A stretch of DNA of 64,000 nt from Sphingomonas alba (GTDB lineage: Bacteria > Pseudomonadota > Alphaproteobacteria > Sphingomonadales > Sphingomonadaceae): positions 806,001-870,000 of the forward strand of contig NZ_JAMGBD010000001.1 in the NCBI RefSeq assembly GCF_023516555.1, given 5' to 3'. Shown here piece by piece: positions 1 through 9,081 of this stretch. A program made the translations under genes and the position numbers. A model generated the notes under the pieces. The model did no database searches and was not told the DNA's origin. It saw only the letters and a program-made list of their open reading frames with translations. Every line of letters starts with the position of its first letter. The stretch's first letter is position 1.

Positions 1-107
1 ATGACGAGGTCGGGTTTTTCCTCGTCGACACGCCGTTCAACGGCCTCGACCAGCAGGGGATCGTGGGCGCCGAAATGCAGGTCGGAGAGGTGGATCAACC
101 GGGGCAT
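1..107 (-). CDS. Metallophosphoesterase, N-terminal fragment (runs off the window)
   Basis: Reading leftward from ATG at 105-107 gives MPRLIHLSDLHFGAHD and continues open to the window edge. The SDLHFG segment is the first metal-binding block (D-x-H) of calcineurin-like phosphoesterases of the CpdA/Icc type, where Asp and His bind the dinuclear metal centre. Only 35 codons are present, so substrate cannot be inferred; cyclic-nucleotide or phospholipid phosphoesterases share this block. It is divergent from the APH-fold gene, with about 50 bases between the two starts. Confidence 0.75.
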   Translation of the reverse strand, partial: MPRLIHLSDLHFGAHDPLLVEAVERRVDEEKPDLV

Positions 108-157
108 GGCGCAGGAACGCGTTGCGAGGCCTGCGGTTCACCGCCTACATCGGCGGA

Positions 158-1225
158 ATGAACCGAACCGAAGCGAACAGCGGTACGCGCGAGGTTTCCG
201 AGCGCCTTCGCTTCGATGAAGCCGCTCTCGTCCTCTGGATGGAAGGCAATGTCGCCGGTTTCCGCGGCCCGCTCTCGGTCCAGCAGTTCAAGGGCGGCCA
301 GTCCAACCCGACCTATAGGCTCGACAGCCCGTCCGGTTCCTACGTCCTCAGGCGCAAGCCGCCGGGGAAACTCCTGCCCGGCGCCCATGCTGTCGACCGA
401 GAATATCGCGTCCTCGCCGCGCTTGGCGCCGCAGCCTTTCCGGTCCCGCGCGTCCACGGCCTGTGCGAAGACGAAACCGTCATCGGCACTCCGTTCTACG
501 TCATGGACATGGTCGAGGGCCGCATCGTCTGGGAAGCGCAATTCCCCGGCATGTCGAAACAGGAGCGAGCCGCCCACTTCGACGCGATGAACGCGACCAT
601 CGCCCGGCTTCACAGCTTCGACCCCCAGGCTATCGGCCTTGGCGACTACGGCCGCGCCGGCGGTTTCGTCGAGCGCCAGGTCGCCCGCTGGTCGAAGCAA
701 TATGAAGGCGATGTCGAGGCCGGCCGCGTTCCCGCCATGGACCGGCTCGTCGCCTGGCTGCGCGCCAACCTGCCCGGCGACAGCGGCGACTCCCGCGTGG
801 TCCACGGCGACTTCCGCTGCGACAATATGATCTTCGCGGCGAACGAGCCTCGCGTCGCCGCCGTCCTCGACTGGGAATTGTCGACACTTGGCGATCCGGC
901 CGCCGATTTTGTCTATCATCTGATGATGTATCGCATGCCCGCCGGAATGTTCACCGGCCTCGCCGGTCTCGACCTCGACGAACTCGGCATCCCCAGCGAG
1001 AAGGAATATATCGAAGCCTATTGCCGCCGGACCGGCCGCGACGGCCTGCCCCATGTCGATTATCTCGCCGTCTTTGTCATGTTTCGCCTCGCCGCCATCT
1101 GTCATGGCATCCGCGGCCGCCTTGCCCGCGGCAGCGCCTCTTCGGCCCATGCCGAAGCCACCGCGGCCGTCACCGATCCTCTCGCCGAATTGGCCTGGAA
1201 ACAGGCGGAATCCGCCCGCCTTTAA
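158..1225 (+). CDS. APH-fold phosphotransferase family protein
   Basis: This 355-residue protein has the aminoglycoside-phosphotransferase/choline-kinase-like fold. Visible blocks are the nucleotide-binding region with the conserved Lys (GSYVLRRKPPG), the catalytic loop VHGDFRCDN (H-G-D-x-x-x-x-N) and the metal-binding AVLDWE. Proteins with the GDPAADFVYHL pattern resemble the kinase-like domain of ACAD10/11, which acts in acyl-CoA metabolism in the cytoplasm. That role is an inference, and antibiotic resistance is unlikely. The ATG at 158 is preferred over a TTG at 122, which would overlap the divergent gene's control region. An imperfect hairpin (1226-1244) follows the stop. Confidence 0.82.
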   Translation: MNRTEANSGTREVSERLRFDEAALVLWMEGNVAGFRGPLSVQQFKGGQSNPTYRLDSPSGSYVLRRKPPGKLLPGAHAVDREYRVLAALGAAAFPVPRVHGLCEDETVIGTPFYVMDMVEGRIVWEAQFPGMSKQERAAHFDAMNATIARLHSFDPQAIGLGDYGRAGGFVERQVARWSKQYEGDVEAGRVPAMDRLVAWLRANLPGDSGDSRVVHGDFRCDNMIFAANEPRVAAVLDWELSTLGDPAADFVYHLMMYRMPAGMFTGLAGLDLDELGIPSEKEYIEAYCRRTGRDGLPHVDYLAVFVMFRLAAICHGIRGRLARGSASSAHAEATAAVTDPLAELAWKQAESARL

Positions 1226-1399
1226 GAGTCCCCGCGTGGGACTCAGCCCCCTCGCGTTAACTCGCAAATTTTCTTACCAGGGGTTAAACGCCTCTTAACC
1301 AACACGACTCGGCTTGATTCAGGGGACCGGCGGGGACGGTGATGCTTCGATTGGCAGTCCTTTTTGCGCGCGCGCGACGGAGCCGTCGCGGCTAGACGC

Positions 1400-3487
1400 A
1401 TGGACAAGGCGCCCCATTGGCGGAACGCGGCGGACCCGCTGACCGAACAGGCGAAGCCGACCCTCGCGGCGGTACGCGAGGACTTGGCGCGCGTGCCGCT
1501 GGCCCGCCGCATCGTCACCATCGTCTTTGTGCTCTTCGCCATTTTCATCGCTCGTTCGTCCTGGGACCTGGAAATCGCCGGCCATGACGTCCCCGGCGTC
1601 AAGGCGTTCATGCGCAATGCCGAGCGCGCCCTCTACGACACCCGCTCGCTGACCGCTTCGCTGCGCAAGCCGGTCGAGCAGGACAAGCGAATCATCCTCA
1701 TCCCGTTCACGCCGGATACGCAGCGGACGACGGGGGAGCGCTCGCCACTCGACCGCACGACCCTCGCCAATGCTCTGACCAACATCGACAAGATGGGGGC
1801 CAGGTCGATCGGCATCGACATCCTGATCGATCAGGCCCAGCCCGACGACCCCCTGCTGGTGAAGGCGCTTCACGACATGAAGACACCTGTCTGGCTGGGC
1901 TTCGCCACGAACGCGCACAACAGCTTTGATGTCGACGTCTGGCAGCAGGAGTTCATGGCGAACTTCGTCAAGCAGATCGGCAATCCGAACGTCCGCAAGA
2001 CTTCGATCCGGCTTGAGGCAGACAATGACAATGTGATGCGCAACTGGCCCGCACAATATCGCGACCTGCCGCCGTTCATGCCGGTCGCCATGACTGGCAT
2101 GACGCGCGCGGAGAATTATCGCGGCAGCGTGCTCTACCGGGCGCCTGTCGGCTTCGGCACGCAGGATCAACGCGAAGTCTTCACCAGCCTGCCAATCGAC
2201 CTCTTTGCGACACCGGAAGGCGCGGCGATGTTGGGCAATGAAGTGAAAGGCAAGTATGTCCTCATCGGCGGCGACCTGCCAGACCTCGACCAGTTCGACA
2301 CTCCCGCCTCCCTCCTCAGCAATGAGCCGACGACGGGCCTCAAGATCCACGCGACGATGATTGCGCAATTGCTCGATGGCCGGCTTCCCGGCCGCGTCGC
2401 CGGAGCGGCGCTCTGGATCGTCGCCTTCTTCGTCGTGCTTTGCGGCACGTTCACCTCGATGATCGATATCCGGCCGGGCTACCTGACCCTGGTTATCATG
2501 GGGCAACTGGCCTTCTTCTTCACCGTCCCCTTCCTGTTCGAGCTTCAGGGCATCGATACGCAGGGCCTGCCGGCCTTCGGCTGGATCGCAGGCTGGCTCC
2601 TCGCCTACATGGCGACCGAGGCGACGGTGAAGGCGATGGGCTCCGACCAGAAGCGCTTCGCCCAATCGGCGCTCGGCAAATATTTGCCTAAGGATATCGC
2701 CGCCCAGATCCTCAAGGATCCCAACAAACTGACCCTGCGCGGCGAGCGCTTGCCGCTGTTCACTTTGTTCACCGACATCCAGGGTTTCACCAACCTTTCG
2801 ACCCAGCTTCCCGCGGAGACAATGGCGTCGATCCTCAACGCCTATCTCGAAGGCATGAGCAACATCGTGCTCGACCATGGCGGGACGATCGACAAGTTCG
2901 TCGGCGATGCTGTCGTCGCCTTCTGGGGGGCGCCGATCGCCCGCCCAGACGACGGCGAGCGCGCCGTCGCCGCTGCCCTGGCGATGCTCGATTTCACCCG
3001 CAATTTCGGCAAGGATAATGCCGACCGGGCCCGGCTCGGCCGCACCCGCATCGGCCTTCACCACGGTGACGCAATCGTCGGCAATTTCGGCGGCGAGGGC
3101 AGGATCAGCTATACTGCCCTCGGTGACGCCATGAACACGGCCGCCCGCCTCGAGGGGGCGAACAAATATTTGAAGAGCGCGGCACTGATCAGCGAGGAGG
3201 TTCGCAAGATCATTACGACTGCCGACATCCTTCGGCCGATGGGCCGCATCGTATTGTCCGGTCGCCCGGTCCCAATCACGGTCTGGGAGCCGGCGACCGA
3301 CATGGATGCTGAAGTCCGCGCCGAACTTACCCGGCTGTGGGAACAGTTTGATTCAGGCGACAAGGAGGCACTGCATGCGATCGAGGCGATCGCCGCTTCC
3401 CGTCCCAACGACCCGGCTTTGTCCGCTTTCGCATACCGGCTGCTCCAGGCAGGTCCTGGCGGCCACTTCGTATTAGGGGAGAAGTAG
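1400..3487 (+). CDS. CHASE2 domain-containing adenylate/guanylate cyclase
   Basis: This is a membrane-bound class III nucleotide cyclase of 695 residues. An N-terminal transmembrane helix (about 30-55) leads to a large extracytoplasmic CHASE2 sensor region (about 60-320). Three helices follow (about 325-410), then the cyclase domain (about 450-640). The two metal-binding aspartates are visible as D459 in FTDIQGF and D503 in KFVGDAVVAFWG. The substrate-specifying residues cannot be settled by eye, so ATP versus GTP remains open. The ATG at 1400 is used because the frame upstream offers only a TTG. The next gene begins one base after the stop, so an exported protein is probably co-translated with the sensor. 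Confidence 0.88.
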   Translation: MDKAPHWRNAADPLTEQAKPTLAAVREDLARVPLARRIVTIVFVLFAIFIARSSWDLEIAGHDVPGVKAFMRNAERALYDTRSLTASLRKPVEQDKRIILIPFTPDTQRTTGERSPLDRTTLANALTNIDKMGARSIGIDILIDQAQPDDPLLVKALHDMKTPVWLGFATNAHNSFDVDVWQQEFMANFVKQIGNPNVRKTSIRLEADNDNVMRNWPAQYRDLPPFMPVAMTGMTRAENYRGSVLYRAPVGFGTQDQREVFTSLPIDLFATPEGAAMLGNEVKGKYVLIGGDLPDLDQFDTPASLLSNEPTTGLKIHATMIAQLLDGRLPGRVAGAALWIVAFFVVLCGTFTSMIDIRPGYLTLVIMGQLAFFFTVPFLFELQGIDTQGLPAFGWIAGWLLAYMATEATVKAMGSDQKRFAQSALGKYLPKDIAAQILKDPNKLTLRGERLPLFTLFTDIQGFTNLSTQLPAETMASILNAYLEGMSNIVLDHGGTIDKFVGDAVVAFWGAPIARPDDGERAVAAALAMLDFTRNFGKDNADRARLGRTRIGLHHGDAIVGNFGGEGRISYTALGDAMNTAARLEGANKYLKSAALISEEVRKIITTADILRPMGRIVLSGRPVPITVWEPATDMDAEVRAELTRLWEQFDSGDKEALHAIEAIAASRPNDPALSAFAYRLLQAGPGGHFVLGEK

Positions 3488-3488
3488 A

Positions 3489-4205
3489 ATGAAGAAGTTG
3501 GTTATTGCCGGCTGCGCGCTGGCTATCGCGTCAGTTGCCGCTGCTGCTGAGGCCGCGGTTCTCGTTGTTCGTTCCTCCGGTCCCTCTGCCAAGGCCTTTC
3601 CGGCCGGCAAGGCCATTCCAGAGGCCCAGACCATCAACCTCAAGGCCAACGACGTCGTCGTCCTGCTCGACAGCCGCGGCACCCGTACTCTCAAGGGGCC
3701 GGGCAAGTTCAGCGCCACGGCCTCGGCATCGACCAATACCACGTCGGCGCTTGCGGCCCTGACCGACCAGAACTCCAACCGCCGCAGCCGCGTCGGGGCC
3801 GTCCGCGGGGTGCCGACCGGCGCGACCGCGGGCCGCAACGTCTGGCAGGCGGACCTCGCCCGCTCGGGTAACCTGTGCTTCGCCAACCCGGCCGATCTTG
3901 GCATCTATCGGGCTGCTGGCGGCGGTGCCGAAACCGTGACGGTGACCGACAGTGCCAGCGGCAAGGCCGGCAAGGTCCAGTTCAACGCCGGCCAGACGAT
4001 CGCCAACTGGCCGACTGAAGTGCCAGTGGCTGCGGGCGGCCGCTATCAGATCGTCGGGGGCGCCTCGAACGTCAGCTACACCGCGCACCTGATCCAGCCG
4101 GTGCCGGCGGGCCTCGAGGGCCTGGCGCAGAGTTTCATCCGCAACGACTGCAGCGCTCAGCTGGATGTGCTGATCGATACTTTCGCCGGTCCATCGGCGA
4201 GCTAA
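3489..4205 (+). CDS. Exported protein of unknown function, partner of the CHASE2 cyclase
   Basis: The 238-residue product starts with a clear Sec signal peptide (MKKLVIAGCALAIASVAAAAEA). The mature part is rich in Ala, Gly, Thr and Val and has two Cys (near 150 and 217). I recognise no domain. The start lies one base after the cyclase stop with GGGGAGAAG as ribosome binding site, so the two form an operon. An inferred role is a periplasmic partner or ligand-presenting protein for the CHASE2 domain. A strong terminator follows. Confidence 0.72.
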   Translation: MKKLVIAGCALAIASVAAAAEAAVLVVRSSGPSAKAFPAGKAIPEAQTINLKANDVVVLLDSRGTRTLKGPGKFSATASASTNTTSALAALTDQNSNRRSRVGAVRGVPTGATAGRNVWQADLARSGNLCFANPADLGIYRAAGGGAETVTVTDSASGKAGKVQFNAGQTIANWPTEVPVAAGGRYQIVGGASNVSYTAHLIQPVPAGLEGLAQSFIRNDCSAQLDVLIDTFAGPSAS

Positions 4206-4220
4206 GTCGTCGCCCAAACA

Positions 4221-4257
4221 AAAAGCCCTCCCCGGCAATGCGCTGGGGAGGGCTTTT
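4221..4257. terminator. Bidirectional rho-independent terminator
   Basis: Perfect 13-bp inverted repeat: AAAAGCCCTCCCC at 4221-4233, an 11-base loop, GGGGAGGGCTTTT at 4245-4257. The A/T ends make it work in both directions between the convergent cyclase operon and the M3 peptidase gene. Confidence 0.9.
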
Positions 4258-4274
4258 CTTTGCCTTGAATTGAC

Positions 4275-6416
4275 TTAGTTCGTCGGGAAGCCGCGACGCT
4301 TCAGCAGCGCCTTGACGTCCGGGTCGCGGCCGCGGAACGCGCGATAGGCCTCCGCGCGGTCCGTCTCGTTGCCCGTGGACAGCAGCAGCGTGCGGAACTT
4401 GTCGGCAATGGTCCGGTCGAACGGATTGCCGGCTTCCTCGAACGCCGCCCAGGTGTCGGCGTCCATCGTCTCGGACCACAGGTAGGAATAATAGCCGGCC
4501 GAATAAGCGTCGGACGAGAAGAGGTGCCCGAACTGCGGCAGGCGGTGCCGCATCACCATCTCCTTGGGCATGCCGAGCTCGGCCAGTGTCTTCTTCTCGA
4601 ACGCGTCCGGATCGACGACACCGTTGGGATCGAGGTGCAGCTTCATGTCGACCAACGCCGACGATAGATAGGAGACCGTGGCGTAGCCCTGGTTGAAGGT
4701 CTCGGCCTTCTTGATCTTGTCGACCAGCGCGGCGGGCATCGGCTGCCCGGTTTTGTAGTTGATCGCATACTTTTCGAGCACCGGCCGCGTCAGCAGCCAA
4801 TTCTCGTTCACCTGGCTCGGATATTCCACGAAGTCGCGCTGCGATCCGCCTAGCGACGGATATTTCACGTCGACCAGGAAGTAATTGATGGCGTGACCGA
4901 ACTCATGGAACATGGTCGAGGCGTCGTCGAGGCTGAGTAATGTCGGCTTGCCCGGCTCCGGCTTGTTGAAGTTGTTGTTGTTCGACGCCAGCACCAGATT
5001 GTCGTTCAGTAGCCGAGCGCGACTGCGGTACGTGTTCATCCAGGCGCCCGAGCGCTTGCCTTCGCGGCCGAAGGTGTCGAGGTACCACAGACCGATCTTC
5101 TCGCCCGTCTTCGCATTGGTGACTTCGAACGTGCGGACGTCCGGGTTGAACACCGGAACCTTGCCGGTGTTTTCCTCGAAGTGCAGGTCGTAAAGCTGCT
5201 CGGCAGCCCACTGCATGCCCTTCAGCAGATTAGCCTGGTCGAAGTAGGGCTTAATTTCCTCTTCGCTGAGGTCGTACTTCGCCTTGCGGACCTTCTCCTC
5301 GTAATAGAGGTAATCCCAAGGCTTGATTTCCTTGAGGCCGTCCTTGCTGGCGAACTGCATCTGCTCGGCGACTTCCTCGTGAACCCGCGCCACGGCCGGC
5401 GTCCAGACCCGCATCATCAGGTCCATCGCGCGCTGAGGCGTCTTGGCCATGGTGTCAGCCATCCGGTACTCGGCGTGGTTCTTGAAACCCAGCAAGTGCG
5501 CACGGTCGGCGCGCAGCTTCACGATCTTGGCGATCGTCGCGTTGGTGTCGTCGGCATCGCCATTGTCACCGCGATTGACGAACTTGGTCCAGATCTTCTC
5601 GCGGAAAGCGCGATCGGTGCCGAACGTCATGATCGGTTCGAAGGCGGAACGGGTATTGCGGACGGCGTAGGTGCCGGCCGGAAGGCCCTTGGCCTTGGCG
5701 ACAGCGGCGGCCGCGTCCTTCACGTCCTGCGGAACGCCGGCCATTTCGGCCTCGCTCGCCGGCGTGAACTTGGCTTCATCGGCCAGCAGCTTTGAGTTGA
5801 AGTCGGAGAAAGCGGAGGACAGGTCCTGGTTGTACTTGGTCAGCTCCGCCTTCTGCGCCGGATTGAGGTTGGCGCCGTTGCGAACGAACGAGTCATACTG
5901 GCGGGTCAGCAGCCGCATCTGCTTGGCATCGAGGCCGAGCTTGTCGCGCTGGTCGTACAGCGCCTTGGTTCGGGCGAAGAGCTTCGGGTTGAGTGTGATT
6001 TCGTCGAACGCCGCCGACAGCTTCGGCGACCACTTCTTGTCGAGCGCGACATAGGCGTCGTTCGACATGTTGTCGGTCATCACGCCGAACAGGGTCAGCA
6101 CCCGCCCCAGCCGCTGGCCAGCCTTCTCGCCGGCGTCGATGGTGTTTTCCCAGGTCGGCGGCGCCGGATTGTTGGCGATCGCGTCATATTCGCGCTTCTG
6201 TTCGTCGACGGCGAACTGAATCGCCTCGTCGAACAGCTCCGGCTTCACCTTATCCCACGGCGGAACGCCGTCATAGGGGCCGGTCCAGTCGGCCAGCAGC
6301 GGATTGTTCGGAACCGCGGCGCTCGACGCCGCGGCGGCAGTCTCAGCGGCCATGACCGGCGTCACCGCCGCGGCCATTGCGAGCGCAGCCGCGCCCGCCA
6401 ACAGAATCACTTTCAT
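4275..6416 (-). CDS. dcp: Exported M3 family zinc metallopeptidase (peptidyl-dipeptidase Dcp-like)
   Basis: The 713-residue protein belongs to the oligopeptidase A/Dcp family (thimet-like M3), which cleaves short peptides, Dcp releasing C-terminal dipeptides. The zinc site is visible as HEFGH (residues 504-508) with the third ligand Glu531 in FVEYPSQ. An N-terminal signal peptide (MKVILLAGAAALAMAAAVTP) points to the periplasm, unlike cytosolic E. coli Dcp. The ATG at 6416 follows GGGAGTGGGG and is preferred over a GTG at 6425. Length matches the family. The exact Dcp assignment over other M3 peptidases is likely but not certain. Confidence 0.9.
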   Translation of the reverse strand: MKVILLAGAAALAMAAAVTPVMAAETAAAASSAAVPNNPLLADWTGPYDGVPPWDKVKPELFDEAIQFAVDEQKREYDAIANNPAPPTWENTIDAGEKAGQRLGRVLTLFGVMTDNMSNDAYVALDKKWSPKLSAAFDEITLNPKLFARTKALYDQRDKLGLDAKQMRLLTRQYDSFVRNGANLNPAQKAELTKYNQDLSSAFSDFNSKLLADEAKFTPASEAEMAGVPQDVKDAAAAVAKAKGLPAGTYAVRNTRSAFEPIMTFGTDRAFREKIWTKFVNRGDNGDADDTNATIAKIVKLRADRAHLLGFKNHAEYRMADTMAKTPQRAMDLMMRVWTPAVARVHEEVAEQMQFASKDGLKEIKPWDYLYYEEKVRKAKYDLSEEEIKPYFDQANLLKGMQWAAEQLYDLHFEENTGKVPVFNPDVRTFEVTNAKTGEKIGLWYLDTFGREGKRSGAWMNTYRSRARLLNDNLVLASNNNNFNKPEPGKPTLLSLDDASTMFHEFGHAINYFLVDVKYPSLGGSQRDFVEYPSQVNENWLLTRPVLEKYAINYKTGQPMPAALVDKIKKAETFNQGYATVSYLSSALVDMKLHLDPNGVVDPDAFEKKTLAELGMPKEMVMRHRLPQFGHLFSSDAYSAGYYSYLWSETMDADTWAAFEEAGNPFDRTIADKFRTLLLSTGNETDRAEAYRAFRGRDPDVKALLKRRGFPTN

Positions 6417-6513
6417 TATCCCCACTCCCGGATTTGGAAATTTCGCGCGAGCTTATAGGGGCCGCGCCAGACCCCTCGCAACTTTGATGTCGATGAACGG
6501 TCGGCACCCTCGA

Positions 6514-7047
6514 CTAAAGGATGGACGAGGCAAGCAAAAGCAACAACTTGACGTCGATCGCGACGCCCGCCGCCCGCCGCTGCTCGACGAACTCGGCCAC
6601 CTTGTCGCGCTCAACCAAATGCGTTTCGATGCCAAACTCTGTCGGCGTGCCGCAGGGCCTCACGCCATGCGCCCGAACCAAGTCGAAGCCCTCAGCCACC
6701 ATTCCCGGCGAACTGTAGAAAAAGCCCAGCCGTTCGATCCGCTCGGCCGTGTAGCCAGTCTCTTCCTCAAGCTCCTTGACCGCCGTTTCCTCGACCCCTT
6801 TGTCGTCCTCGTCGCCGACCAGCCCGGCCGGCAATTCCAGGCAGGTTCGTCCGCCCAACGGCACACGCGACTGTTCGATAAGGATGATTTTGCCGTCGGT
6901 CTCGGCGAGGATGACGACGGCACTCATGCCGCTGCAGCGCTCGACATATTCCCAGCCGCCGCGCTTCACGATGCGGATATATTTGCCCGCCCACTGGACC
7001 TCGGGCGGCTCTTGAATCCGATCATCCTGAGCTGGTCGAACGGCCAT
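6514..7047 (-). CDS. NUDIX hydrolase, ADP-ribose pyrophosphatase-like
   Basis: This 177-residue NUDIX protein has the box at about residues 76-99 (AGLVGDEDDKG followed by KELEEETGY). The usual Arg of REUxEE is Lys, and a two-residue insertion sits inside the loop. The LPAGL context is typical of ADP-ribose or nucleoside-diphosphate-sugar pyrophosphatases, so sugar-nucleotide hydrolysis in the cytoplasm is the likely activity. It begins directly after the upstream TPM gene with no gap and is the last gene of the lemA/TPM operon, though its tie to that function is unclear. Confidence 0.85.
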   Translation of the reverse strand: MAVRPAQDDRIQEPPEVQWAGKYIRIVKRGGWEYVERCSGMSAVVILAETDGKIILIEQSRVPLGGRTCLELPAGLVGDEDDKGVEETAVKELEEETGYTAERIERLGFFYSSPGMVAEGFDLVRAHGVRPCGTPTEFGIETHLVERDKVAEFVEQRRAAGVAIDVKLLLLLASSIL

Positions 7048-7719
7048 TTAGAGCTCAATGAGCTTGTCGGGGATCTCGTTCCGGTCGTCGGGCGCGCGCG
7101 GGAAATGCTCGGCCAGGACAACGCCGATCTGCTCGATCGCGGCGACCATTCCGTCCGCCACTTTTCCCTCGCGGACGTCAGTCAGCAACGCGTGCATGGC
7201 CTCGCCCCAGGTCTCCGGCGTCGTCACCGACGTGATGGCCTCGTCGCCAATGATCTCCGCCCGGCGTTCGGCCATCGACAGATAGATGAGGATCCCGGTC
7301 CGGCCCGCCGTGCGCCGTTCGGCGCCTGATTTGAACACGCTCACCGCCCGTCGCCGCACGCGCCGCGTCTTCGTCTGTCCGGGCGTCAGCGCCAGCCGCA
7401 GCGGCCGGTATTTCAGGATCAGGAGCGCGACCGTGAACTTGAACACGGCAAGCACCATCAGGAAGGTCAGCAGCTGCCTTAATGATGGCTCCGCTCCCCA
7501 GTCGCCGAACAGCGTCCCCCACCACCATTGCAGCGCCGATGGCCATGCCGCCGCCCATGCCAGTACGGCGATCAGCACCAATACCGCCCAGTGGAGCGCG
7601 ACGTCGTGATAGGGATCGCTCGTGTCAGTGACCGCGACCAGGATCTCGCCGGCGGTTGTCCCTTCCGCGGCGGCAATCGCGGCGCTGACGCGGTCACGGT
7701 CCGCCTCGTTTAAACGCAT
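7048..7719 (-). CDS. TPM-domain membrane protein
   Basis: Starting at MRLNEADRDR, the product has a TPM-fold region split around two transmembrane helices (about residues 40-105). The charged C-terminal part contains RRTAGRTGILIYLSMAERRAEIIGD, the late strand/helix of the TPM fold. The start codon overlaps the previous stop by one base (TAATG), so translation is coupled; an ATG two codons upstream is an alternative. Homologous small TPM proteins often accompany LemA and YgcG-like proteins. The function is unknown; envelope stress or quality control is suggested for relatives. Confidence 0.78.
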   Translation of the reverse strand: MRLNEADRDRVSAAIAAAEGTTAGEILVAVTDTSDPYHDVALHWAVLVLIAVLAWAAAWPSALQWWWGTLFGDWGAEPSLRQLLTFLMVLAVFKFTVALLILKYRPLRLALTPGQTKTRRVRRRAVSVFKSGAERRTAGRTGILIYLSMAERRAEIIGDEAITSVTTPETWGEAMHALLTDVREGKVADGMVAAIEQIGVVLAEHFPRAPDDRNEIPDKLIEL

Positions 7720-8537
7720 TACCATGATCCCGATGCTCCCCCACCGCCGAAGGACCCGCCGCCGCCGAAGCCGCCGAATCCTCCGCCGCCACCGCCGCCA
7801 CCGCCGCCCCAGCCGGAGCCACCGCCCCAACTCGAACCGCGCGAGCCTCTGCTGAGCTCATTCAAGCCCCAGAGCACGACCCAGGGACTGATCCCACTGC
7901 GACGGCGATAGCGCTTGCCGCCGGCCCGCCTGGCGATCGAGCTGATGATCACGAAGAAAATGACGACGATGAAGACCACCGGAATCGGGTTGACGTCCGC
8001 CTGCCGCTTTTTCTCGGCAGCCGCCACCGCGGCCGCCTGCTTCTTCGCTTCCTCGGGCGGCAGCTGCAGCTTCGCGATCAGCGCGTCCGTGCCGGCGACG
8101 ATCCCGCCGCCCATGTCGCCCGCCTTGAACTTGGGAATGATCTGCTGCCGGATGATGAGGCCGCTGACGGCGTCCGTCAGATAATCGTCGGCGCCGTAGC
8201 CGGTCTCGATCCGGACTTTGCGCTCGTTCGGCGCGACGAGCAGGATGACGCCATTGTCCTTGTCCTTGTCGCCGAGCTGCCAGTAGCGGCCGAGCCGATA
8301 GCCGTAATCTTCAATCGAATAGCCTTCGAGGCTGTTCACGGTCGCGACGACCAGCGCAAACCCGGTTTTGGCGTAATTGGCTCGAAGCTTGGAATCGAGG
8401 TCGAGCTTCTGCGCCGGCGACAGGATGTTTGCCTGGTCGACGACTGGCGAATCGCCATGAGCGGGGAATTTCTGCGCGGCGACCGGCAGCGCGAAAAGCG
8501 CCAGCCAGATTGCTGCCAGATAGCGGATCACTGTCAT
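7719..8537 (-). CDS. YgcG-like TPM-domain protein with Gly-rich tail
   Basis: The 272-residue protein has a signal peptide ending near AQKFPAHG, a TPM (Rossmann-like, Psb32-type) domain at about 30-155, a Lys/Ala/Glu-rich linker, one transmembrane helix at about 185-203 and a C-terminal tail of Gly, Ser and Trp. This is the classical YgcG layout with the TPM domain outside the membrane. It overlaps the upstream TPM lipoprotein gene by four bases (ATGA). Function in this family is not settled. Confidence 0.86.
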   Translation of the reverse strand: MTVIRYLAAIWLALFALPVAAQKFPAHGDSPVVDQANILSPAQKLDLDSKLRANYAKTGFALVVATVNSLEGYSIEDYGYRLGRYWQLGDKDKDNGVILLVAPNERKVRIETGYGADDYLTDAVSGLIIRQQIIPKFKAGDMGGGIVAGTDALIAKLQLPPEEAKKQAAAVAAAEKKRQADVNPIPVVFIVVIFFVIISSIARRAGGKRYRRRSGISPWVVLWGLNELSRGSRGSSWGGGSGWGGGGGGGGGGFGGFGGGGSFGGGGASGSW

Positions 8538-9073
8538 GACGCCTTCTTTCCCGCCCTGATCGGGCGCTTGGGATTGCTCCTGAGCAATCGGTCGATCTCG
8601 GTCACCGCGGTCTCGATCGCGTCGACCGGCAGGTTCTGGTCGAATTTCGGGCCCATCTCGTTGACGATGGCCTGGGTTCTTTCATCGGTCAGGATGGATT
8701 CCAGGCCGGTGCCGGCGGTCAGCCGGATGCTGCCTTCGTCGCGCGCCACGATCAGCAGGACGCCATTATCGACGCCTTCGCGCCCCAATCCCCAGCGGTT
8801 GCCGAGGTCATGGGCGACATCCTCGATCGACGCGCCGTGAAGCGTCTCAAGCGTCACGACGACCACCTGGTCCGTGGTCGCCTGCTCAAGCGCATCGAGC
8901 CGATCAGTGATCCGCTCTTCAGCGGCAGGTGACAAAAAGTCTGCATCATCGACGACATGGCCGGTCAGAACGACGTCGGCGGCGACCGCCCCCACGCCGC
9001 CCTCCTTGGCTTGCCATGCGGCAGCTGGGCTGCCGCAGGCTGCCAGGAGCAAAGCGACTGGAAGCAGCCGCAC
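8534..9073 (-). CDS. TPM-domain lipoprotein
   Basis: The N-terminus MRLLPVALLLAACGS carries a lipobox (LAAC), giving a membrane-anchored periplasmic lipoprotein with one TPM domain (about 40-160; VVDDADFLSPAAEERI and DNGVLLIVARDEGSIRL are family hallmarks). It is the second gene of the lemA operon: eight bases after lemA and overlapping the next gene by four. Having three TPM proteins in one operon is unusual. Confidence 0.84.
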   Translation of the reverse strand: MRLLPVALLLAACGSPAAAWQAKEGGVGAVAADVVLTGHVVDDADFLSPAAEERITDRLDALEQATTDQVVVVTLETLHGASIEDVAHDLGNRWGLGREGVDNGVLLIVARDEGSIRLTAGTGLESILTDERTQAIVNEMGPKFDQNLPVDAIETAVTEIDRLLRSNPKRPIRAGKKAS

Positions 9074-9081
9074 CGATGCCT

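Noticed and set aside
122-157. Upstream TTG start for the APH-fold gene
   Set aside because: It lies within the divergent promoter area and adds residues unlike the family N-terminus.
158-1225. Aminoglycoside resistance kinase
   Set aside because: Fold is shared, but the pattern fits the ACAD10/11-like branch involved in acyl-CoA metabolism.
1319-3064. 581-codon frame antisense to the cyclase
   Set aside because: It is a mirror of a strongly coding gene, with charged low-complexity content and no motif.
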